A stretch of 36,284 nt of DNA from Bifidobacteriaceae bacterium (GTDB taxonomy: Bacteria > Actinomycetota > Actinomycetes > Actinomycetales > WQXJ01), in the NCBI GenBank assembly GCA_031272885.1, contig JAISSX010000078.1, positions 1 to 36,284 of the forward strand, in the 5' to 3' direction. The position numbers and the translations under genes are program-made. A model generated the notes under the pieces. The model saw only the letters and a program-made list of their open reading frames with translations. It had not been told where the DNA came from and did no database searches. Positions 31,869-36,284 of the stretch are shown piece after piece (position 1 is the first letter of the stretch; every line of letters begins with the position of its first letter).

Positions 31869-33470
31869 TTGTCCCGTCGAAACGGTGCGTTTGTCCTGGC
31901 CGGAGCCTTGGCGCTGGCTACCGCTGTACTTCTTCCCACTGCCGCCCAGGCTTATGATGACGTGTCGAGCCAAGGCACGCTGACCGGCCCCACGGCCCTG
32001 GTCGCTACGCCCACGGCGAACTGGCCGCGGCCCCACACCGCCCTGCACGTGCAGGTCAACCTGGCTACCGGGCAGATCCAGATCGTGCCGGGCGCAGTCA
32101 AGCTGATCACCGTGCCCAAGGTGGCTGGTGACGGCCTGGGCACCTTGTCGCTGACGGTGGACGCCGGCAGCGCCGTGACCGACCGCAGTGGCGGCGTGCC
32201 CGTCACCGTCACCTTGACGCAGCAAGACCTGGAGGCCTTGGCGGACGGCTTGCCGATGGCCGGTTCGGTCACCTCGGGGCCGAACACCGGGGCGGTGTTC
32301 GATGGCGTGTTGGCGGCCTCGCCCACCGTCACCAGTGCGCCCGACCCGGCCGTCACCACCGACGCCGGCACGGCGCTGTCAGGTGCCTGGACCGGCCTGG
32401 CCGGCACCGCCACGGCGCTGGGCGCGCAGAGCCTGGGCCAGGCGGTCGAGGACACCTTCACCACGCTGGCCGGGTCCGGTACAGCGCTGGCCGTGCCCTA
32501 CGCCTATTCGTTCTCGTATAGCTACGGCACCTCTTTCCATTCGGACACTGCGGTCACCATCACCCCGGCTCAGATCGCGGCCGATGCTGGCCTCAACCCC
32601 GCCACCTTGACGGGTGCCATCGACCAGGCCAAGGCGAAGGACGCCATCGCCGGCCTGCTGGCCAGCCCCACGCCGGAAACCACGCTTGCCACCTGGGCTG
32701 ACACCTACTGGCCGTCGCTGAAGGCCAACCTGATCACAGCCTTGACCGTGCCCTACACGGCCAGTAACGGTGACGCCGGTGACTTAGTGCCAGACGGGAC
32801 AGCGTTGTCACAGCGCATCGGGCTGTTGTTGAAGGACAAACTGGCCGCCGCCTGGGGCGACCTGGTGACCGACAATCTGGGTGGCACGTTGGCCGGCTCG
32901 CTGCAGTTGCAGGGCGGCACGCTGACACACCTGGTGCCGCTGGATGCGACCGAGGTTGACCTGGATGATTCCTACTGGAACAACCTGAAGGACCACGCCT
33001 TTGTGTTGGGGGTTGGGCACGATTACCAGATTCCGCTGCCCACCGCCAAGCGCAACCCCGCCACCCCGATCTACCGCTTCCAGTCCGATGACCCGGCTAT
33101 CGCCTCGGTGGACGGCAACGGCCTGATCCACGGCTACGGGGTGGGTACCACGCGGGTGGTGGTGGAGGTGACCTACAACTGTGTGGTGGACGGCTCGTTC
33201 GAAGTCACGCGTGAGGTGGTTTACACCGTCACGGTGACCGAGGACCTGGGCGTGTTCAGTTCGCAGAGCGCCTCGCAGAAAGCCTCGCTGCCGCCGCAGG
33301 TGTTGCGGCCGTCGGGTGAGGTGGATGCGCCGAGCGCTTCGGCCTCGGCCGGGGCGTTGTTGGAGGTGACGGGTCCAGTCCGGAGCGGGCTCCTGGGCGC
33401 CCTGGCCGCGGCCATGGTGGTGAGCGGCGCCTTGCTGCGGCGCACCGCGACCCGGCGGGCCGAACTGTAA
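31869..33470 (+). CDS. Secreted, membrane-anchored surface protein with a BIG2-like domain
   Basis: 533 residues; start TTG 31869, preceded by GAAGGAGAG. A Sec signal peptide covers residues 1-28 (basic SRRN, hydrophobic ALALATAVLLP, cleavage near AQA-YD). The mature part is Thr/Ala/Asp rich. IYRFQSDDPAIASVDGNGLIHGYGVGTTRVVVEVTY (about 395-430) has the BIG2/Ig-like pattern. The C-terminus has a hydrophobic helix (LLGALAAAMVVSGALLRR) and the basic tail RRTATRRAEL but no LPxTG motif. It is therefore probably held by a TM anchor rather than sortase. Repeated Gly/Ser/Tyr (PYAYSFSYSYGTSF) lies near residue 215. Function unknown; adhesion or envelope structure is possible. Confidence 0.82.
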   Translation: MSRRNGAFVLAGALALATAVLLPTAAQAYDDVSSQGTLTGPTALVATPTANWPRPHTALHVQVNLATGQIQIVPGAVKLITVPKVAGDGLGTLSLTVDAGSAVTDRSGGVPVTVTLTQQDLEALADGLPMAGSVTSGPNTGAVFDGVLAASPTVTSAPDPAVTTDAGTALSGAWTGLAGTATALGAQSLGQAVEDTFTTLAGSGTALAVPYAYSFSYSYGTSFHSDTAVTITPAQIAADAGLNPATLTGAIDQAKAKDAIAGLLASPTPETTLATWADTYWPSLKANLITALTVPYTASNGDAGDLVPDGTALSQRIGLLLKDKLAAAWGDLVTDNLGGTLAGSLQLQGGTLTHLVPLDATEVDLDDSYWNNLKDHAFVLGVGHDYQIPLPTAKRNPATPIYRFQSDDPAIASVDGNGLIHGYGVGTTRVVVEVTYNCVVDGSFEVTREVVYTVTVTEDLGVFSSQSASQKASLPPQVLRPSGEVDAPSASASAGALLEVTGPVRSGLLGALAAAMVVSGALLRRTATRRAEL

Positions 33471-33493
33471 GTCCGCAGAGGTTTGTAGGGTTT

Positions 33494-33560
33494 CGCCAAG
33501 CCGGGTGGGCGTTCTTGGGCGTGCGCCCGGGATGGCGGCGCTACGGCTTGGCGATAGTCT
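33494..33560 (+). promoter_or_regulatory. fabG promoter region with a 10-bp inverted repeat; probable leaderless start
   Basis: CGCCAAGCCG (33494-33503) and its exact complement CGGCTTGGCG (33544-33553) lie 50 bp apart start to start. The right arm directly precedes a -10-like TAGTCT (33555-33560). Transcription would begin at or very near the fabG GTG (33567), so the mRNA is likely leaderless; no ribosome site is seen. The paired arms could be a repressor site that loops DNA. Confidence 0.5.
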
Positions 33561-33566
33561 CCAAGG

Positions 33567-34301
33567 GTGCCTGCTGCGCCTGACCTTCAGCCGCCCCCCC
33601 AACCGCGCCACGTCATCGTGACGGGGGCGTCACGCGGCATCGGGCACGCTATCGCCGCTGCCTTCCTGGCGGCGGGCGACAACGTCACCACGATCGACCG
33701 GCAGGGCAGCGGCAACGGCGCGTTGGCCCTGGTGGGGGACGTGACGGACACCGCCTCCATCAACGCCGCCTTCGACCAGGCGGAGGCCGCCTTCGGGCCG
33801 GTCCAGGTGTTGGTGGCCAACGCCGGGGCCACCCGTGATGGCCTGGCCATGCGGATGAGCGACGAGGACTTCGCCGCCGTCATCGACACCAACCTGGCCG
33901 GTGCCTTCCGCTGCGCCCGCCGCGCGGTGGGGTCGATGGTGCGGGCCAGGCGGGGCGCCATCGTGCTGATCGGTTCGGTGGTGGGCCTGGGTGGCGGGGC
34001 CGGGCAGGCCAACTACGCTGCCTCGAAGGCCGGCCTGGTGGGCCTGGCGCGGGCGTTGACCCGCGAGGTGGGCGGGCGCGGCATCACAGTGAACGTGATC
34101 GCGCCCGGCTTCATCGAGACGGACATGACAGCCGGCCTGGGGGAGAAACGGCGTTCGGAAGTGTTGGCCGCCGTCCCCGCGGGGCGCCTGGGGTTGCCCG
34201 ATGACGTGGCGGCGGCGGCGGTGTTTCTGGCCTCTCCGGGGGCTGCTTATGTAAGTGGGGCGGTGCTGCCGGTGGACGGCGGCTTGGGCATGGGGCACTG
34301 A
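33567..34301 (+). CDS. fabG: 3-oxoacyl-ACP reductase FabG (MabA-like SDR)
   Basis: 244 residues from GTG 33567. Short-chain dehydrogenase of fatty-acid elongation; it reduces beta-ketoacyl-ACP with NADPH. Visible are the cofactor loop TGASRGIG (19-26), NAGATRDG (86-92), the FabG-type MRMSDEDF, catalytic S137, Y150 and K154 in IGSVVG/ANYAASK, PGFIETDMT, and the C-terminal YVSGAVLPVDGGLGMGH. The proline-rich first 13 residues are an extension also common in actinobacterial MabA proteins. fabI follows after 27 bases, the same order as mycobacterial mabA-inhA. High confidence. Confidence 0.93.
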   Translation: MPAAPDLQPPPQPRHVIVTGASRGIGHAIAAAFLAAGDNVTTIDRQGSGNGALALVGDVTDTASINAAFDQAEAAFGPVQVLVANAGATRDGLAMRMSDEDFAAVIDTNLAGAFRCARRAVGSMVRARRGAIVLIGSVVGLGGGAGQANYAASKAGLVGLARALTREVGGRGITVNVIAPGFIETDMTAGLGEKRRSEVLAAVPAGRLGLPDDVAAAAVFLASPGAAYVSGAVLPVDGGLGMGH

Positions 34302-34328
34302 CGGACGGTTCGGGAAGGACGTGGGGGA

Positions 34329-35096
34329 ATGAGCCTGCTGGAGGGCAAGACACTGCTGGTCACCGGCGTATTGACGGACAAGTCGATCGCCTTCCACGTG
34401 GCGCGCCTGGCGCAAGAGGAGGGCGCGCAGGTGATCCTGACCGCCTTCGGCAAGGGCGCCCGGTTGACGGCGGCCACGGCCAGGCGGTTGCCGCAGCCGG
34501 TACTCGGCATCGAGCAACTGGACGTGACGGACGCGGGCGACCTGGAGACGTTGGCGGAGCGGCTGGGTGCCTACACGGAAGGGCTGGACGGTGTGGTCCA
34601 TTCGATCGGGTTTGCCTCCGGGCGGATCATGGGCGGGCGTTTCCTGGAAGGACAGTGGGAAGACGTGGCGGTGTCGTTGCGGACCTCGGCGTATTCGCTG
34701 CAGGCGCTGGCGGTTGCGGTGTCCGGGCTGCTGCGGCCGGGTGCCGGGATTGTGGGCCTGACGTTTGATGGACGTTTCGCCTGGCCGGTCTACGACTGGA
34801 TGGGCGTGTCCAAGGCGGCCTTCGAGGCTGTGGCGCGCTACCTGGCGCGAGACCTTGGGCCGCGCGGCGTGCGCGTCAACCTGGTGGCGGCCGGGCCCAT
34901 CAAGACCACGGCCGCTCAAGCCATTCCCGGGTTCGAGGCCATGGAAGGGTCCTGGGCCGAGCGGGCGCCGCTGGGCTGGGATTCTGGCGATCCGGAGCCG
35001 GCAGCCCGGGCGGTGGTGGCGCTCGCGTCCGGTTGGTTCCCGGCCACCACCGGTGAGATTGTGCACGTCGACGGCGGCGTCCACGCCATCGGCTAG
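34329..35096 (+). CDS. fabI: Enoyl-ACP reductase FabI/InhA-like
   Basis: 255 residues from ATG 34329, preceded by GGGGGA and GGAAGGA. Last reductive step of fatty-acid elongation, NADH-dependent. It reads like mycobacterial InhA throughout: LLEGKTLLVTGVLTDKSIAFHVARLAQEEGAQVILT, HSIGFASG (S92, at the InhA S94 position), VGLTFDGRFAWPVYDWMGVSKAAFE with catalytic-type Y155 and K162, NLVAAGPIKTTAA, and a C-terminal GEIVHVDGGVHAIG. Partner of the upstream fabG. The long InhA substrate-binding loop is similar in length here, but whether very long chains (mycolate-type) are made cannot be told. Confidence 0.94.
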   Translation: MSLLEGKTLLVTGVLTDKSIAFHVARLAQEEGAQVILTAFGKGARLTAATARRLPQPVLGIEQLDVTDAGDLETLAERLGAYTEGLDGVVHSIGFASGRIMGGRFLEGQWEDVAVSLRTSAYSLQALAVAVSGLLRPGAGIVGLTFDGRFAWPVYDWMGVSKAAFEAVARYLARDLGPRGVRVNLVAAGPIKTTAAQAIPGFEAMEGSWAERAPLGWDSGDPEPAARAVVALASGWFPATTGEIVHVDGGVHAIG

Positions 35097-35134
35097 CCGG
35101 TTGGGCGCCGGCTGGGATAGGGGGAGGGGCAACG

Positions 35135-35140
35135 TAGACT
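35135..35140 (+). promoter_or_regulatory. Probable -10 box of the sixA-like gene; leaderless transcript
   Basis: TAGACT ends seven bases before the GTG start at 35148. No ribosome site is present, so the transcript probably starts at the GTG. The arrangement mirrors that of fabG. No clear -35 is seen. Confidence 0.45.
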
Positions 35141-35147
35141 TGACGGC

Positions 35148-35666
35148 GTGGATGACCTGCGGTTACTGGTGATATTGCGGCATGCCAAGGCCGAGGTAGG
35201 CGACGGCGGCTCCGACCGGGACAGGGCGCTGTCCTACCGGGGCCTGCGGCAGGCGGCGGCGGTGGGACAAGAGTTCAAGCAGGCCGGCTATGTGCCCGAT
35301 GCCGCGCTCGTTTCCTCCGCCAAGAGGACCCGCGAGACCTTCGAGACCGTGGCGGCCAACGCCGACTGGTCGCTGGCGCCTACGGTGTCGGGGGACTTGT
35401 ACTTGGCCTATGTGCCCGAGACCTTGGAATTGATCCAGCAGACGCCCGATGCCGTCCGGTCCCTGTTGGTGGTGGGACATGAGCCGACCATGAGCGCGCT
35501 GGGTTACAAGTTAGCTTGTCCGGGTTCGGCGCCGAACGCGGTGATCGCGGTGCGACACGGGCTGGGCACGGCCGGCCGGGCGGTGGTGCAGGTGACAGGA
35601 TCGTGGCGCGACCTGGGCAAGCGCGGGCACAGCCTGCTGACCGGTGTAGTGGGGTGCGCGGTCTAG
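35148..35666 (+). CDS. sixA: SixA-type phosphohistidine phosphatase (histidine phosphatase superfamily)
   Basis: 172 residues from GTG 35148. Small phosphoglycerate-mutase-fold phosphatase. The RHG-type motif is LVILRHAKAEVGDGGSDRDRALSYRGLRQAAAVG, with R11 and the phosphorylated H12. VSSAKRTRETFETV and LLVVGHEPTMSALG carry the remaining phosphate-pocket Arg and His. RHAKAE with SDRDRxLxxRG is the SixA signature. It would dephosphorylate a phosphohistidine protein or a small phosphate ester. It follows fabI by 51 bases but appears to have its own promoter. Confidence 0.88.
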   Translation: MDDLRLLVILRHAKAEVGDGGSDRDRALSYRGLRQAAAVGQEFKQAGYVPDAALVSSAKRTRETFETVAANADWSLAPTVSGDLYLAYVPETLELIQQTPDAVRSLLVVGHEPTMSALGYKLACPGSAPNAVIAVRHGLGTAGRAVVQVTGSWRDLGKRGHSLLTGVVGCAV

Positions 35667-35723
35667 GTGCCGTAGTCGGTGCCGCAACTTGGAACTTTGG
35701 CATGCTTCAGCCACGATGCGTCA

Positions 35724-35742
35724 CCCGGGCTTGACCCGGGAT
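35724..35742 (-). repeat. Dispersed palindromic repeat, copy 3 (inverted ATCCCGGG hairpin)
   Basis: CCCGGGCTTGACCCGGGAT is the reverse complement of the copies at 1926 and 20737; the outermost pair on one side is changed (ACCCGGG). It lies 57 bases after the sixA-like gene. Confidence 0.78.
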
Positions 35743-35821
35743 CTTCGCTGGTCAGCGGCCCCGGCCCGATGGCGTCCGGTCCCGTTTGGGCGCGCCGGGT
35801 TGTCGCCGCGGACCGAGTCGC

Positions 35822-35969
35822 TGTCGTGCAGGTCACCGTTGTGACCTTCGCGCACTTTTTGGGCGCTAGGCCGGGCTCCGAACCGTGTCAGCTCGTGTCG
35901 TGCAGGCCGCCGTTGCGACCTTCGCACACTTTTTGGTCACTGGACCGGGCCCCGAACAGTGCCAGCCTG
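35822..35969 (+). repeat. 74-bp imperfect tandem duplication
   Basis: Units start at 35822 and 35896 with TGTCGTGCAGG, and share CCGTTG-GACCTTCGC-CACTTTTTGG and a CCGGGC-CCGAAC segment. They differ by scattered substitutions and keep the same length, so the duplication is not recent. Confidence 0.82.
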
Positions 35970-36076
35970 TGTCTTGCCGACTGGCACGGAGAACGTCTAA
36001 GCACCTGACCTGCACAAACACTCAAGCCGATGCTCCGTCGCCAGTCCAGTGATCGACCTGAACTGCGTCGCCGTGT

Positions 36077-36185
36077 CCAAAAAGTGCGCGAAGCTCGCAC
36101 CCGGTACCGGCCTGGCCCCGATCCGGCCCACAAATGCGTCCAATTGGGACAAATGGCCCACTACCCCGGAAGTCTCTCCGGATCG
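36077..36185 (-). repeat. Inverted partial copy of the 74-bp unit and one copy of the 41-bp family
   Basis: CCAAAAAGTGCGCGAAG (36077-36093) is the inverse of CTTCGCGCACTTTTTGG in the 74-bp units, and could pair with 35847-35861 or its repeat. Further right, ACTACCCCGGAAGTCTCTCC (36160 onward) belongs to the 41-bp family of the other island, here as a single inverted copy. Confidence 0.7.
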
Positions 36186-36284
36186 CCGGAGCGGACGCTG
36201 CCGGACAGGGGAGAGATCACGGATCAAGACGGGATACAGACAGGCGAGCCGGGTGACCATAAGGAAGCCCGGGTTCACCACAAC

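Larger units (their letters stand above)
35667..36284. other. Repeat-rich intergenic region at the window edge, no supported gene
   Basis: No frame shows a ribosome site or recognisable protein here. The region holds the third ATCCCGGG-type hairpin, a 74-bp tandem duplication, an inverted partial copy of it, and one copy of the 41-bp family. Segments near 35936 (GTCACTGGACCGG) and 36008 (CCTGCACAAACACTC) resemble 19145 and 19217 in the first island. The right end may continue into a further gene or repeat outside the window. Confidence 0.65.

Noticed and set aside
35679-36281. Short frames near the right edge
   Set aside because: They lie over tandem and inverted repeats and lack ribosome sites or recognisable residues.

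Overview
The window is high-GC, gene-dense DNA with frequent GTG starts and GTGA/TTGA stop-start overlaps. It fits an actinobacterium (Actinomycetota). Supporting traits are an F420:NADPH oxidoreductase with an LLM-type flavin/F420 protein, an InhA-like enoyl reductase paired with FabG, an actinobacterial-style membrane Ser/Thr kinase, and probable leaderless genes. Classical oxygen-independent HemN and a succinate/propionate-type CoA transferase suggest anaerobic or facultative life, as in Propionibacteriaceae-like lineages. The family is not proven by the sequence.

Layout. (1) 1-1906: 3' part of hemN and a small membrane protein. (2) 1990-9409: an L-rhamnose regulon. A LacI regulator and a TIM-barrel sugar isomerase run leftward; an MFS transporter, rhaI, rhaB and rhaD run rightward. 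Palindromic TTGAAACG-type operators lie in the divergent promoter region. Together the genes import rhamnose and convert it through rhamnulose and rhamnulose-1-phosphate to DHAP and lactaldehyde. (3) 9410-18971: a possible gene remnant, a PLP Cys/Met-metabolism enzyme, a leftward peptide-type ABC importer (lipoprotein, fused double ATPase, two permeases), and a divergent M24 peptidase overlapping an LLM oxidoreductase. (4) 18972-20865: a 1.9-kb island without convincing genes. It holds several degenerate repeat arrays (about 20, 31 and 41 bp periods), two of them as forward copies followed by inverted copies, a structured 120-bp inverted repeat and a G-run tract. (5) 20866-24840: a transmembrane Ser/Thr kinase with an unfamiliar Cys-containing ectodomain, a sugar isomerase-like protein, and divergent npdG. 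(6) 24917-28407: a three-gene SPFH / zinc-ribbon / small membrane protein cassette. (7) 28603-35666: CoA transferase overlapping an ABC-F ATPase, a surface-anchored Ig-like protein, fabG-fabI, and a SixA-type phosphatase. (8) 35667-36284: a second repeat-rich intergenic region sharing repeat families with the first island.

The most unusual content is the repeat islands. Their unit lengths sit near whole numbers of DNA helical turns, and two arrays use the same forward-then-inverted layout. The SPFH/zinc-ribbon cassette and the kinase ectodomain are the best protein-level candidates for undescribed function. All family assignments come from reading motifs; no database search was run.
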